Notes: generated from the letters alone by a model not told the origin. 52,479 nt of DNA from CAVRJC01 sp964505725 (GCA_964505725.1 CAZDJK010000028.1:1-52479), one strand, 5' to 3'; shown: positions 26,400 through 35,178, counted from the first letter of the stretch. A program made the numbers and translations.

Positions 26400-26409
26400 G
26401 GTCGACCAG

Positions 26410-26493
26410 TGGGCGAGGGGGGACTTGAACCCCCACGTCCTTGCGGACACAGGCACCTGAAGCCTGCGCGTCTGCCAATTCCGCCACTCGCCC
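26410..26493 (-). tRNA. tRNA-Leu (anticodon CAG)
   Basis: 84 nt. Acceptor GGGCGAG pairs with CTCGCCC; D-arm GTGGCGGAATTGGCAGAC; anticodon stem-loop CAGGC-TTCAGGT-GCCTG gives CAG; a long variable arm (TGTCCGCAAGGACG region) marks class II; T-loop TTCAAGT. The 3' CCA is not encoded. A leuT gene next to fhaA is also found in mycobacteria. A -10 TACCCT lies 10 nt upstream of G1. Confidence 0.95.
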
Positions 26494-26503
26494 GGGGCCG
26501 GTC

Positions 26504-26509
26504 AGGGTA
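26504..26509 (-). promoter_or_regulatory. -10 hexamer TACCCT for tRNA-Leu
   Basis: Reads on the minus strand, 10 nt before the mature 5' end at 26493. Confidence 0.45.
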
Positions 26510-26587
26510 GCAGCGCGCGTTCGGCGGTCCCCGGGGAGACCGTTGGGTACGCCGCGGGGTGCCCTCGGTCGCGGAAAGGGCCGCCGG

Positions 26588-26593
26588 TACACT
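26588..26593 (+). promoter_or_regulatory. -10 hexamer TACACT for the fhaA operon
   Basis: TACACT lies 28 nt before the fhaA GTG (26622); the leader contains GCGGAGGACAG. The -35 area (TCGGTC) is weak. Confidence 0.45.
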
Positions 26594-26621
26594 CGCCGCG
26601 CGGGCCGAGAGCGGAGGACAG

Positions 26622-27278
26622 GTGGGACTCCAGAGGTTCGAGCGGAGGCTCGAGCGGCTGGTCGAAGGCGGCTTCAGCAAGGCCTTCCGAAGCGGATTGC
26701 AGCCTGTGGAGATCGGGCACCGGGTCACTCGGGTGATCGACGACGGCCGTCAGCTGGGCGTGACGGGCCGTCCGGTCGCGCCCAACAACTTCGGCGTGTA
26801 CTTGTCGCCCGCCGACTTCGAGCGCTTCCACACCTTCGCCGAGGCGCTGGCCCGCGAGCTCGCGGAGGCAGCCCGAGAGTACGCCCGCGACGAGGGCTAC
26901 CAGTTCGTGGGCCCGGTCACGGTCACGCTGGTCTCGGACGACACCCTGAAAACGGGCGACTTCGACGTGGTCGCCGAGATCCTCGAGGGCGCCGGCGGGC
27001 GGGCGGGGTCGCTGGTGCTCCCGGACGGTCGGCGGGTGCCGCTCGGCGAGGACACCGCGTCGATCGGGCGGCTCGCCGAGTGCACGGTGACCCTCGCCGA
27101 CGCGCGTGCGTCGCGGCGCCACGCCGAGATCCGTCCTTCGGGTGACGGGTTCAAGGTCGTCGACCTCGGCTCGATGAACGGCACCCTGGTCAACGGAGTC
27201 CGGGTGCAGGAGCACGTGCTGCGCGACGGCGACGAGATCTCGGTCGGCACGACGGCGATGCGCTTCGAGGCGTCCTAG
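26622..27278 (+). CDS. fhaA: FHA-domain protein FhaA (DUF3662 + FHA)
   Basis: 218 aa from the GTG at 26622, chosen because GLQRFERRLERLVEGGFSKA is the conserved FhaA N-terminus and GGAGG lies 5 nt ahead. Residues 1-~110 form the DUF3662 domain; residues ~140-215 form an FHA domain with IGR, SRRHAEI and GSMNGT, the phosphothreonine-binding loops. FhaA recruits phosphorylated partners (MviN and PknB substrates) in control of peptidoglycan synthesis. Mycobacterial FhaA has a long disordered linker between the domains that is missing here. First gene of the operon; stop overlaps fhaB (TAGTG). Confidence 0.93.
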   Translation: MGLQRFERRLERLVEGGFSKAFRSGLQPVEIGHRVTRVIDDGRQLGVTGRPVAPNNFGVYLSPADFERFHTFAEALARELAEAAREYARDEGYQFVGPVTVTLVSDDTLKTGDFDVVAEILEGAGGRAGSLVLPDGRRVPLGEDTASIGRLAECTVTLADARASRRHAEIRPSGDGFKVVDLGSMNGTLVNGVRVQEHVLRDGDEISVGTTAMRFEAS

Positions 27279-27745
27279 TGCCCGAGTCGGTCCTCACCAT
27301 CCTGAAGTTCTGCTTCCTGGCGCTGCTCTACCTGTTCCTGTTCCGGGTGGTTCGAGTCGTCGTGCTCGAGCTCAGGGCGCCGCCGCCCGAGAGCGCGGCC
27401 GCACCGGAGGTCGCGCCGGCGAAGGTGAAGGAGCAGTCGACGCGGGGCCGGGGCCCGAGCCGGCTCCGGATCGTCGAGCCGGCCAACCGCAAGGGCGAGA
27501 CGTTCCCGCTCGGCGAGGAGCTCACCGTCGGGCGCGGCGGCGGGTGCGGGATCGTGCTCGGCGACGACGGGTTCGTCTCGCAGGTCCACGCGCGGCTCTA
27601 CCGCCGGAACGGCGACGTGTACCTGGAGGACCTCGGGTCGAGGAACGGGACCTACCTCAACGGCGAGCTGCTCTCGGGCGCCACCCGCGTACGCCGCGGC
27701 GACCAGGTGCAGTTCGGGCAGACCGTGACCGAAGCCCTGCGGTGA
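27278..27745 (+). CDS. fhaB: Membrane-anchored FHA-domain protein FhaB
   Basis: 155 aa, GTG start overlapping the fhaA stop. One N-terminal transmembrane helix (ILKFCFLALLYLFLFRVVRV, residues ~5-24) anchors a cytosolic FHA domain (residues ~75-150: VGRGGGCGI, SQVHARLYRR, GSRNGTYLNGE). Homologous to mycobacterial FhaB/FipA, a binder of Ser/Thr-kinase phosphosites at the division and elongation machinery. It lies 7 bp ahead of pstP in the usual operon order. Confidence 0.92.
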   Translation: MPESVLTILKFCFLALLYLFLFRVVRVVVLELRAPPPESAAAPEVAPAKVKEQSTRGRGPSRLRIVEPANRKGETFPLGEELTVGRGGGCGIVLGDDGFVSQVHARLYRRNGDVYLEDLGSRNGTYLNGELLSGATRVRRGDQVQFGQTVTEALR

Positions 27746-27752
27746 TCGCACC

Positions 27753-28982
27753 ATGAGGCTGGTGGTGGGCGCGGCGACCGATGTCGGGCGCGTGCGCGAA
27801 GGCAACGAGGACGGCTACCTCGTCGACGAGGGAATCGGCCTCGTGGCGGTCGCCGACGGCATGGGCGGCCACCGCGCGGGCGAGGTGGCGAGCGCGACCG
27901 CGCTCGAGGCGCTGCGCGCCGCGGTCAACTCCGGCATCGCCATACGCGAGGCGGTGCAGGAGGCGAACCGCGCGGTGTTCGAGAAGTCGGTCACCGACGC
28001 TTCGCTCAGCGGGATGGGCACCACGCTCACGGCCGCGACGCTCGTCGCCGGCGGCACCCTGCTCGTCGCGCACGTCGGCGACTCGCGCGGGTACATGCTC
28101 CACGACGGCGCGTTCCGCAAGGTCACGCTCGACCACAGCCATGTCGGCGAGCTGGTCACCGAGGGCAAGCTCACCGAGGCAGAGGCGGCGGTGCACCCGA
28201 TGCGATCGGTGATCACACGCGCGATCGGTCTGGAGGACGACGTCGACGTCGACGTGTACCCGGTCGAGCTCGTGCCCGGTGACCGTGTGGTGCTGTGCTC
28301 CGACGGCCTCACCGACATGCTGCAGGCCGACGCGATCGCCGGTGTGCTCCGGCGCGAGCCCGACACGCAGCGCGCCGCGCAGCAGCTCGTCGACGCCGCC
28401 AACGCAGCCGGCGGGGACGACAACATCACCGTCGTCGTGGTCGACGTGACCGACGAGGAACCGCTGCGTGAGCCACCGCCCGCGGTGCTCAAGGTGGCCG
28501 AGCCGCTCCCCGAACCCGACACGCAGCCGACCCCGCCGCCCGGGAGCCGGAAGGGGCGCCGTCGCGCCTCGCGTGCCGTGCGGGTTGCGCTGTGGGTGGT
28601 CCCCGTGCTGCTCGTCCTGGGCGTCGCGGTGGCCGCGACCGCGTGGTACGCCCGCAAGGACTACTACGTGGGCCTCGACCACGCGCGCGTCGCCGTCTAC
28701 AAGGGCGTGCCCGGCGGGCTCCTGGCCTGGAACCCCACGATCGAGCGGCGCACTGCGATCCCGGCCGACGACCTCGTGCCGGCCGACCTGGCCTCGGTGC
28801 GCGATCAGCCGAAGTTCTCCTCGCTCGCGCAGGCGAACGCGTTCATCGCCAAGCTGCGGGACCGCAACGGGGGCAGCGCCGCGACCTCCGCGGCTCCCTC
28901 GACGACCACGACCACCACCGTGCCCGCGACCGCCACCCCGGCGAGCACCGCCCCCGCGACAGCCGCGGCGGCAGCACCATGA
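27753..28982 (+). CDS. pstP: PP2C-type Ser/Thr phosphatase PstP
   Basis: 409 aa. Cytosolic PP2C domain (residues 1-~240) with the metal-binding acids in NEDGYL, VADGMGGHRAGE, SDGLTDML and DNITVVVV. A Pro-rich linker follows, then a transmembrane helix (LWVVPVLLVLGVAVAATAW, ~275-295) and a short extracellular tail ending in a Thr/Ala-rich run. It reverses the phosphorylation made by PknB. The stop overlaps the rodA ATG (ATGA). Confidence 0.95.
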   Translation: MRLVVGAATDVGRVREGNEDGYLVDEGIGLVAVADGMGGHRAGEVASATALEALRAAVNSGIAIREAVQEANRAVFEKSVTDASLSGMGTTLTAATLVAGGTLLVAHVGDSRGYMLHDGAFRKVTLDHSHVGELVTEGKLTEAEAAVHPMRSVITRAIGLEDDVDVDVYPVELVPGDRVVLCSDGLTDMLQADAIAGVLRREPDTQRAAQQLVDAANAAGGDDNITVVVVDVTDEEPLREPPPAVLKVAEPLPEPDTQPTPPPGSRKGRRRASRAVRVALWVVPVLLVLGVAVAATAWYARKDYYVGLDHARVAVYKGVPGGLLAWNPTIERRTAIPADDLVPADLASVRDQPKFSSLAQANAFIAKLRDRNGGSAATSAAPSTTTTTTVPATATPASTAPATAAAAAP

Positions 28983-30343
28983 GGTCGCCGGTCGCGCGAC
29001 GACGCCGGGCCAACGAGCTCGGGCTGGGGCTGATGGCGGTGGTCGCGACCGTCGGCGGGTACGTCCTGCTGCTGCTCGCGAACAAGCCCGACATCCCCGG
29101 CGACCTCTGGATCTTCCTCGCCGCGGTCCTCGGGCTGTACGTGGCGGCCCACCTCGCGGTCCGTCGGTTCGCACCGCGCGCCGACCCGACGCTGCTGCCG
29201 ATCGTGTTCCTGCTCAACGGCATCGGCTTCATCGTCGTGTCGCGCCTCGACCGCGATCTCGCCCGTATCCAGGCCGTGTGGATCGCGGTCGGCATGGCGG
29301 CGTTCGTCATCACGCTCGCGGTCGTGCGCCACATCCGCACGCTCGAGCGCTACCGGTACACGTTCCTGCTCGCCGGCATCGCGGCGCTGCTGCTGCCGCT
29401 GCTGCCCGGCATCGGGGAGGAGATCAACGGCGCGCGGCTGTGGGTGCACGTGGGCCCGCTCAACTTCCAGCCGGCCGAGGCGGCGAAGGTGCTGCTCGTC
29501 GTGTTCTTCGCCGCCTATCTCGTCGACAAACGGGAGCTCCTGCGTGCCGGGAGCCGTCGCATCGGCCGCCTGCACGTTCCCGACCCCAAGCACCTGGGGC
29601 CGCTGGTGCTGGCGTGGGGGTTCTCGATCCTCGTGATGGTGCGCCAGAAGGACCTCGGCTCCTCGTTGCTCTTCTTCGCGGTGTTCGCCGCGATGCTCTA
29701 CATCGCCACCGAGCGGTCGTCGTACCTGCTCGTCGCGCTGTTCCTGTTCGTGGCCGGTGCCGCCATCGCCTACCAGCTCTTCGCTCACGTGCAGGAACGG
29801 GTGTCGAGCTGGGCCGATCCGTGGCGGGTGGCGCAGACCACGGGATACCAGCTCGTGCAGTCGCTCTTCGCGCTCGGCAGCGGTGGGTTCGCGGGCACCG
29901 GCCTCGGGTTGGGAAGCCCACAGAAGATCCCGAACGCGGCGACCGACTTCGTGTTCTCGGCGATCGGCGAGGAGCTCGGCCTGCTGGGCACGGTCGCGAT
30001 GTGCATACTGTTCCTGCTGTTCGTCGGCAGCGGCTTTCGCATCGCGGTACGCGCGGACCGGCCGTTCTCCAAGCTGTTCGCGGCCGGGCTCACCGTCGTC
30101 GTCGGGGTGCAGGTCTTCGTGATCGTCGGCGGCGTCATCCGCGTGATCCCGCTCACCGGCGTCACGCTCCCGTTCGTGTCGTACGGCGGTTCGTCGCTCG
30201 TGGCCAACTTCGTGCTGGTCGCGCTGTTGCTGCGCGTCGACGACGAGACGGTCGCACGCCAGGAGATGCCGCCACCACTCGCCACCGCGCGTATGGGCTC
30301 GGGTGACGTCCCGGCTCCCGTGCGGGTCGCGAGGTCCCCGTGA
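28979..30343 (+). CDS. rodA: Peptidoglycan glycosyltransferase RodA (SEDS family)
   Basis: 454 aa, ATG overlapping the pstP stop. Polytopic SEDS protein (FtsW/RodA/SpoVE) with about ten to twelve hydrophobic segments. Conserved pieces: NGARLWVHVGPLNFQPAEAAK (central loop with the catalytic-Asp-region equivalents), RQKDLGSSLLFF, GLGLGSPQKIPNAATDFVFS and the C-terminal LPFVSYGGSSLVANF. It polymerises glycan strands together with the class B penicillin-binding protein encoded next (GTGA overlap). The long open frame starting upstream at 28592 is a shadow of pstP. Confidence 0.95.
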   Translation: MRSPVARRRRANELGLGLMAVVATVGGYVLLLLANKPDIPGDLWIFLAAVLGLYVAAHLAVRRFAPRADPTLLPIVFLLNGIGFIVVSRLDRDLARIQAVWIAVGMAAFVITLAVVRHIRTLERYRYTFLLAGIAALLLPLLPGIGEEINGARLWVHVGPLNFQPAEAAKVLLVVFFAAYLVDKRELLRAGSRRIGRLHVPDPKHLGPLVLAWGFSILVMVRQKDLGSSLLFFAVFAAMLYIATERSSYLLVALFLFVAGAAIAYQLFAHVQERVSSWADPWRVAQTTGYQLVQSLFALGSGGFAGTGLGLGSPQKIPNAATDFVFSAIGEELGLLGTVAMCILFLLFVGSGFRIAVRADRPFSKLFAAGLTVVVGVQVFVIVGGVIRVIPLTGVTLPFVSYGGSSLVANFVLVALLLRVDDETVARQEMPPPLATARMGSGDVPAPVRVARSP

Positions 30344-31824
30344 ACCGCGCCATCAAGCGGGTCGGCATCGCCGTGAGCGTGCTCATCCTCGTGCTGATCG
30401 GGCAGCTCACCTACCTCCAGGTGGTCGACGCGAACAACCTCGCGCACGATCCCCGCAACGTGCGCAACACGCTCACCACGTTCAACCGCCCCCGGGGAAA
30501 CATCGTCACCTCCGACGGCCAGATCGTCGCCGAGTCGGTGCCGGTGACCGGCACCAGCGACTTCAAGTACCAGCGGCAGTACCCGAGCGGACCGCTCTAC
30601 GCGGAGATCAGCGGTTATCAGTCGTTCCAGTTCGGGAACACGGGCGTCGAGGACACCTACGACAAGGCGCTGACCGGACGCGACACGAGCATCCAGCTCA
30701 ACAACCTGGGTGCGCTCATCGGCGGGAAGACCGACACCGGCAACGTCGTGCTCTCGGTGAGCTCGCAGGCACAACAGGTGGCGCGCGACGCCCTCGGCTT
30801 CCAGCAGGGATGTGTCGTCGCGGTCGCGGTCAAGACAGGAGCCATCGCGGCGCTGTACTGCAACCCGACGTTCGACCCGAACACGCTGGCCACCCACGAC
30901 GCGCAGGCGGCGCAGACGGCGTTCGACGCGCTGACCAACGACCCGAACAAGCCGAACCTCGCGCGTGCGTACCAGGAGCTATATCCCCCAGGGTCGTCGT
31001 TCAAGACCGTGACCAGCGCCGCGGCCCTCGACGACACGCGCCTGAACCCGCCCATCACGCCGACGAGCCCCTCGTTCCCCGTGCGCACGTCGCTGCCCCT
31101 CCCGCAGACCAACGGCCAGTCGCTCTCGAACTTCGGCGGCGAGGCGTGCGGCGGGGATCTCACCGAGAGCCTCGTCGACTCGTGCAACACGACGTTCGGT
31201 CAGATCGGCCTCGACCTCGGCAACGACCTCGTGCCGGCGATGAACAACTGCGGGGTCGGCGTCGGGCCGCCGCCGGTCGATCTCCCAAGCGCAGTCGGGA
31301 GCACGGGACCGGCGGCGGGGACCTTCCAGGACAACATGCCGGGCTTCGCGAAGGCCGCCATCGGTCAGCAGGACGTCGCGGTCACGCCGATCGAGATGGC
31401 ACTGGTGGCGGCTGGGATCGCCAACGGCGGGGTGATCATGCAGCCGCACGTGGTGCAGGAGGTGCAGAACACCGACGGCTCCACCGCGAAGACCATCGAC
31501 CCTGCGCCGTGGAAGACGTGCATCACACCGCAGAACGCGCGCGCGCTCACCGACATGATGGTGCAGGTCGTCGAGCACGGCACCGGGACCGCCGCACAGA
31601 TCCCGGGCGTGACCGTCGCCGGTAAGACGGGCACTGCGCAGACCACGCCCGGTACCGCGCCCCACGCGTGGTTCGTGGCCTTCGCTCCCGCGGAGAACCC
31701 GAAGTACGCGGTGTCGGTGCTCGTCGAGCACGGCGGGAACCTCGGCAACGACGCGACGGGCGGCCAGGTGGCGGCCCCCATCGCCGCGCAGATGCTGCGC
31801 ACGCTCCTCGGAGTCCCGGGATGA
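30340..31824 (+). CDS. pbpA: Class B penicillin-binding protein PbpA (transpeptidase)
   Basis: 494 aa, GTG start coupled to rodA. N-terminal transmembrane helix (VGIAVSVLILVLIGQLTYL), a dimerisation/pedestal region (RPRGNIVTSDGQIVAES), and a transpeptidase domain with SxxK at Ser219-Lys222 (PPGSSFKTV), SxN as SCN in LVDSCNTTFG, and KTG in VAGKTGTAQT. Synthesises peptide cross-links in the RodA complex during elongation or division. Length and order match mycobacterial PbpA. Confidence 0.95.
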   Translation: MNRAIKRVGIAVSVLILVLIGQLTYLQVVDANNLAHDPRNVRNTLTTFNRPRGNIVTSDGQIVAESVPVTGTSDFKYQRQYPSGPLYAEISGYQSFQFGNTGVEDTYDKALTGRDTSIQLNNLGALIGGKTDTGNVVLSVSSQAQQVARDALGFQQGCVVAVAVKTGAIAALYCNPTFDPNTLATHDAQAAQTAFDALTNDPNKPNLARAYQELYPPGSSFKTVTSAAALDDTRLNPPITPTSPSFPVRTSLPLPQTNGQSLSNFGGEACGGDLTESLVDSCNTTFGQIGLDLGNDLVPAMNNCGVGVGPPPVDLPSAVGSTGPAAGTFQDNMPGFAKAAIGQQDVAVTPIEMALVAAGIANGGVIMQPHVVQEVQNTDGSTAKTIDPAPWKTCITPQNARALTDMMVQVVEHGTGTAAQIPGVTVAGKTGTAQTTPGTAPHAWFVAFAPAENPKYAVSVLVEHGGNLGNDATGGQVAAPIAAQMLRTLLGVPG

Positions 31825-31847
31825 CCCTCATTTCGGGGCCCGTCCCC

Positions 31848-31883
31848 CCGTCCGGCCCCGTCACGCCGTCCGGCCCGGTCGCG
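31848..31883. repeat. Two tandem 18-bp units in the pbpA-pknB gap
   Basis: CCGTCCGGCCCCGTCACG (31848-31865) and CCGTCCGGCCCGGTCGCG (31866-31883) differ at two bases; a degenerate third copy may precede them. They end 11 nt upstream of the pknB -10 element, so they could affect its promoter. Confidence 0.7.
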
Positions 31884-31894
31884 ACCCCGTCTCC

Positions 31895-31900
31895 TAGATT
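31895..31900 (+). promoter_or_regulatory. -10 hexamer TAGATT, leaderless promoter for pknB
   Basis: TAGATT is followed by 6 nt and then the pknB ATG; no Shine-Dalgarno exists in between. It would give pknB an internal, leaderless transcript separate from the fhaA-pbpA message. Confidence 0.6.
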
Positions 31901-31906
31901 GCTCTG

Positions 31907-33760
31907 ATGCCCGCGGCCGGCCACGTCTTCGCGGACCGCTACGAGATCGTCGAGGAGATCGGTCGGGGCGGCATGGCCAGCGTCTACCTCGCGCGGGACC
32001 GCCTGCTGGACCGGAACGTGGCGGTCAAGGTGCTCTCGTCCGCCTTCTCGTCGGATTCCACGTTCGTCGCCCGCTTCCGACGCGAGGCCCAGTCGGCGGC
32101 GAGCCTGAGCCATCCGCACATCGTGGCCGTCTACGACTGGGGCGAGGAGGACGGCAGCTACTTCATCGTCATGGAGTACGTCGCCGGGCGCACCCTGCGC
32201 GAGGTGATCCTCACCTACGGGCGGCTCGCCGCGATGGAGGCGGCGCGCATCGCGGCCGAGATCGCCGACGCGCTGTCGTTCGCGCACCGCAACGGCGTGG
32301 TGCACCGAGACGTCAAGCCCGGGAACGTCCTCGTCACCGCCGACGGCACGGTGAAGGTCACCGACTTCGGCATCGCGCGCGCCGAGGAGAGCGACACCCT
32401 CACCAAGACCGGCGCGGTCATGGGCACCGCGACGTACTTCTCACCCGAGCAGGCCCAGGGTCTTCCTCTCGACGGCCGTTCCGACGTGTACGCGCTCGGA
32501 GTCGTCCTCTACGAGATGGTCACCGGTACGGCACCCTTCGTGGCCGAGAACGCGGTGTCGGTCGCGTACAAGCACGTGCGCGAGGCGCCGAACCCGCCGT
32601 CGCACGTCGTGGCCGACGTGCCCGGCGCCATCGACCGGATCGTGCTCACCGCGATGGCGAAGGATCCCGCTCGGCGGTACCCGTCGGCCGACGACCTGCG
32701 CGCCGACCTCCTCCGCTTCGAACGCGGGCGTCCAATCGTCGGCGGGCCGCCGGTGCCGGTCGTGGTCGCGGCAACCGAGCCCGAGCCGACCGTCGCCGCG
32801 CCCTCACCGCCGCCCATCGCTCCCATGCCGGCACCGCCCGCGCGGAGCGGGCGCCGTTGGGGCGCGATCGTGGCCATCGCGCTCGCGATGGTGCTACTGC
32901 TGTCGCTGATCGGCGTGCTCCTCGCCGACTCCAACTTCGGGGAGGGCGGGTCCGGCAAACCGCAGGCCGACGTGCCCTCGGTCGTCGGCCAGCCGTTCGC
33001 GCAGGCGAACGCGACGCTCACTGCACAGAAGTTCAAGGTCGTCCGGGTCGACGCCGACAGCGACCAGGCGCCGGAACAGGTGCTCGACCAGCACCCCGAG
33101 GCGGGACGCAAGGTGGACAAGGGCAGCACGGTCACGCTGACGGTGAGCAGCACGACGATCACGATGCCCAACGTCGTGGGCATGACCCGCGAGCAGGCGC
33201 TGAGCACCCTGCAGAAGGCGAAGCTCACGGCCAACTTCGTCGAGCAGGACTCGGCTCAGCCACCCGGAACGGTGCTCGCGAGCGATCCCGCGGCGGGCGG
33301 GAAGGTCCCGAAGCCCGCCCCCGGTGCACCCGACCCGACCGTCAACGTCACGGTGGCCAAGGAGCCGCCGGTACCAGTGCCCGACGTGTCGGGTCAGGAT
33401 CCGACACAGGCGGCGAACACCCTCGGCCAGGCCGGCTTCCAGGTACAGACGGTGCAGCAGTCCAGCAACTCGGTGCCGGTGAACCGGGTGATCGGCACCG
33501 ACCCCGGCGCGGGCACGCCGGTGGAGAAGGGCGCGGTGGTACGGCTCATCATCTCCAGCGGCCCCGAGCTCATCACCGTGCCCAACACCGTCGGGCAGAC
33601 CCAGGACGCCGCTGCGAACGCGCTCACGGGCGCGGGCTTCAACGTCACGATCACCTTCCAGCCCGGCGCGCCGAGCGACAAGGGGAACGTGGTGTCGCAG
33701 TCGCCCGCGAGCGGGCAGTTCCCGCGGCTCACCAACGTCACCATCGTCGTCGGGCAGTGA
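31907..33760 (+). CDS. pknB: Ser/Thr protein kinase PknB with four PASTA repeats
   Basis: 617 aa. Kinase domain residues ~12-275: glycine loop IGRGGMASV, Lys41 in VAVKVL, catalytic VVHRDVKPGNVLV, DFG, and activation loop DTLTKTGAVMGTATYFSPEQ with the TxT autophosphorylation site. A juxtamembrane Pro-rich stretch, one transmembrane helix (GAIVAIALAMVLLLSLIGVL, ~325-344) and four extracellular PASTA domains (each with a VPxVxGQ or MPNVVGM start) follow. PASTA domains sense muropeptides or lipid II. No pknA is present beside it, unlike mycobacteria. Its GTGA stop overlaps mutY. Confidence 0.96.
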   Translation: MPAAGHVFADRYEIVEEIGRGGMASVYLARDRLLDRNVAVKVLSSAFSSDSTFVARFRREAQSAASLSHPHIVAVYDWGEEDGSYFIVMEYVAGRTLREVILTYGRLAAMEAARIAAEIADALSFAHRNGVVHRDVKPGNVLVTADGTVKVTDFGIARAEESDTLTKTGAVMGTATYFSPEQAQGLPLDGRSDVYALGVVLYEMVTGTAPFVAENAVSVAYKHVREAPNPPSHVVADVPGAIDRIVLTAMAKDPARRYPSADDLRADLLRFERGRPIVGGPPVPVVVAATEPEPTVAAPSPPPIAPMPAPPARSGRRWGAIVAIALAMVLLLSLIGVLLADSNFGEGGSGKPQADVPSVVGQPFAQANATLTAQKFKVVRVDADSDQAPEQVLDQHPEAGRKVDKGSTVTLTVSSTTITMPNVVGMTREQALSTLQKAKLTANFVEQDSAQPPGTVLASDPAAGGKVPKPAPGAPDPTVNVTVAKEPPVPVPDVSGQDPTQAANTLGQAGFQVQTVQQSSNSVPVNRVIGTDPGAGTPVEKGAVVRLIISSGPELITVPNTVGQTQDAAANALTGAGFNVTITFQPGAPSDKGNVVSQSPASGQFPRLTNVTIVVGQ

Positions 33761-34524
33761 CGCTCGCCGCCTGGTACGCGACCCACGGCCGACACGACCT
33801 CCCCTGGCGAGCGACGCGCGACCGGTGGCCGATCCTGGTGTCGGAGGAGATGCTCCACCAGACCCAGGTGCCGCGGGTCGCCGCGCGCTATGCCGACTTC
33901 CTCGGCCGCTTCCCGACGCCGCAGGCGATGGCGGGTGCGGGGCCCGGTGAGGTGATCAGCGCGTGGGGCGACCTCGGCTATCCGCGCCGCGCGCGGCGTC
34001 TGTGGGAGAGCGCAGTGGTCATCGCGAAGGAGGGCTGGCCCGACGACCTCGCCGACCTCCCCGGAGTCGGCCGCTACACCGCCGCGGCCGTCCTCGCGCA
34101 GGCCGACGATGCCGACGTGCCGGCGGTCGAGGTGAACGTGCGGCGGGTCGTCGAGCGGATCCGCGGCCACCGGCTCGCGCCGAGGGCGGCGGAGCAGGCG
34201 ATGGTCGAGTGTGGGAGCCCTCTGCGCGGTCGTGACCGGCTGCTCGCGCTGATGGACGTCGGCGCGCTCCTGTGTCGTCCGCGCGATCCCCGCTGCGGCG
34301 AATGCCCGCTGCGCCACCGCTGCACCACCCGGGCACCCCTTGCGAACGAGACCCGCTCGAGGCAGCGCCCGTTCGCGGGTAGCTTCCGGCAACGTCGAGG
34401 TCGCGTGCTGGCGCGCCTCCGCGAGGGCCCCGCTCCGGTGGCCGGGCTCGACCCCGATGCGCTCACGTCGCTGGTGGCCGACGGGCTGGCCACCGTCGAC
34501 GGGCTGCGGGCGCGCCTCCCCTGA
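33757..34524 (+). CDS. mutY: A/G-specific adenine glycosylase MutY
   Basis: 255 aa from the GTG overlapping the pknB stop; the long upstream frame is a shadow. HhH-GPD glycosylase: catalytic Glu30 in VSEEMLHQTQV, helix-hairpin-helix LPGVGRYTAAAV, and a [4Fe-4S] loop C173-x6-C180-x2-C183-x5-C189. The catalytic Asp expected before NVRR is Glu125 (AVEVNVRR), an unusual substitution. The C-terminal MutT-like 8-oxoG recognition domain is missing; only ~60 residues follow the cluster. It removes A opposite 8-oxoG if active. Confidence 0.88.
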   Translation: MTLAAWYATHGRHDLPWRATRDRWPILVSEEMLHQTQVPRVAARYADFLGRFPTPQAMAGAGPGEVISAWGDLGYPRRARRLWESAVVIAKEGWPDDLADLPGVGRYTAAAVLAQADDADVPAVEVNVRRVVERIRGHRLAPRAAEQAMVECGSPLRGRDRLLALMDVGALLCRPRDPRCGECPLRHRCTTRAPLANETRSRQRPFAGSFRQRRGRVLARLREGPAPVAGLDPDALTSLVADGLATVDGLRARLP

Positions 34525-34565
34525 CCGGCGGCCCGGCGCCGCTCGGCGACGTACGGCGCGGCCCC

Positions 34566-34596
34566 GGTCAGCCGGCGCGGCCTCGGTCAGCCGGCG
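34566..34596. repeat. Short direct repeat at the trpG 3' end
   Basis: GGTCAGCCGGCG occurs at about 34566 and again at about 34585, the second copy containing the trpG stop codon. It may reflect a small local duplication in the mutY-trpG convergent gap. Confidence 0.5.
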
Positions 34597-35171
34597 GGCG
34601 CGCCGGAGCCGAGGAAGTTGCCGAGCAGGCGGTGTCCCGCCTCGGTGAGGATCGACTCGGGGTGGAATTGCACGCCCTCGATCGGGAGCTCGCGGTGACG
34701 CAGGCCCATGACCAGACCGTCCTCCGACTCCGCGCTCACCACGAGGCACTCGGGCACGCTCTCCAGCGCGACCACCAGGGAGTGGTAGCGCGTGGCGGTG
34801 AACGGGTCGGGCAGGCCGCGGAAGAGCCCGAGGCCGTCGTGGCTGATCTGCGACGTCTTCCCGTGCATGACCATCGGCGCGCGCACCACGTCGCCGCCGA
34901 AGAGCTGGCCGATGCACTGGTGACCCAGGCAGACGCCGAGCACGGGTATGCCGGCTTCCCCGAACGCTCGGATCGCGTCGTTCGACACTCCCGCGTCCTC
35001 CGGCCGTCCGGGACCGGGAGACACGAGGACGGCATCGGGCTCGAGCGCGCGGAGCTCGTCGAGGGAGGCGGCATCGTGCCGGTACACCACGGGCTCGGCG
35101 CCGAGCTCACCGAGGTACTGCACCAGGTTGTAGACGAACGAGTCGTAGTTGTCGATCACGAGCACGCGCAC
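34587..35171 (-). CDS. trpG: Glutamine amidotransferase, anthranilate/aminodeoxychorismate synthase component II
   Basis: 194 aa from the GTG at 35171. Class I glutamine amidotransferase: VLVIDNYDSFVYNLVQYL at the N-terminus, VSPGPGRPEDAG oxyanion region, nucleophile Cys in GVCLGHQCIGQLFGG, and His-Glu in GVQFHPESIL. It supplies ammonia to TrpE or PabB for tryptophan or folate. In mycobacteria the same gene (trpG/pabA) sits between crgA and pknB, as here except for the inserted mutY. A TAGGGT -10 lies 7 nt ahead with no ribosome site; a 12-codon longer version from the GTG at 35207 is possible but less likely. Confidence 0.92.
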   Translation of the reverse strand: MRVLVIDNYDSFVYNLVQYLGELGAEPVVYRHDAASLDELRALEPDAVLVSPGPGRPEDAGVSNDAIRAFGEAGIPVLGVCLGHQCIGQLFGGDVVRAPMVMHGKTSQISHDGLGLFRGLPDPFTATRYHSLVVALESVPECLVVSAESEDGLVMGLRHRELPIEGVQFHPESILTEAGHRLLGNFLGSGAPAG

Positions 35172-35178
35172 GCCCGTG

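Noticed and set aside
26221..26592. Possible small minus-strand gene at the hydrolase 3' end
   Set aside because: It runs through the tRNA-Leu and the terminator hairpin; not coding.
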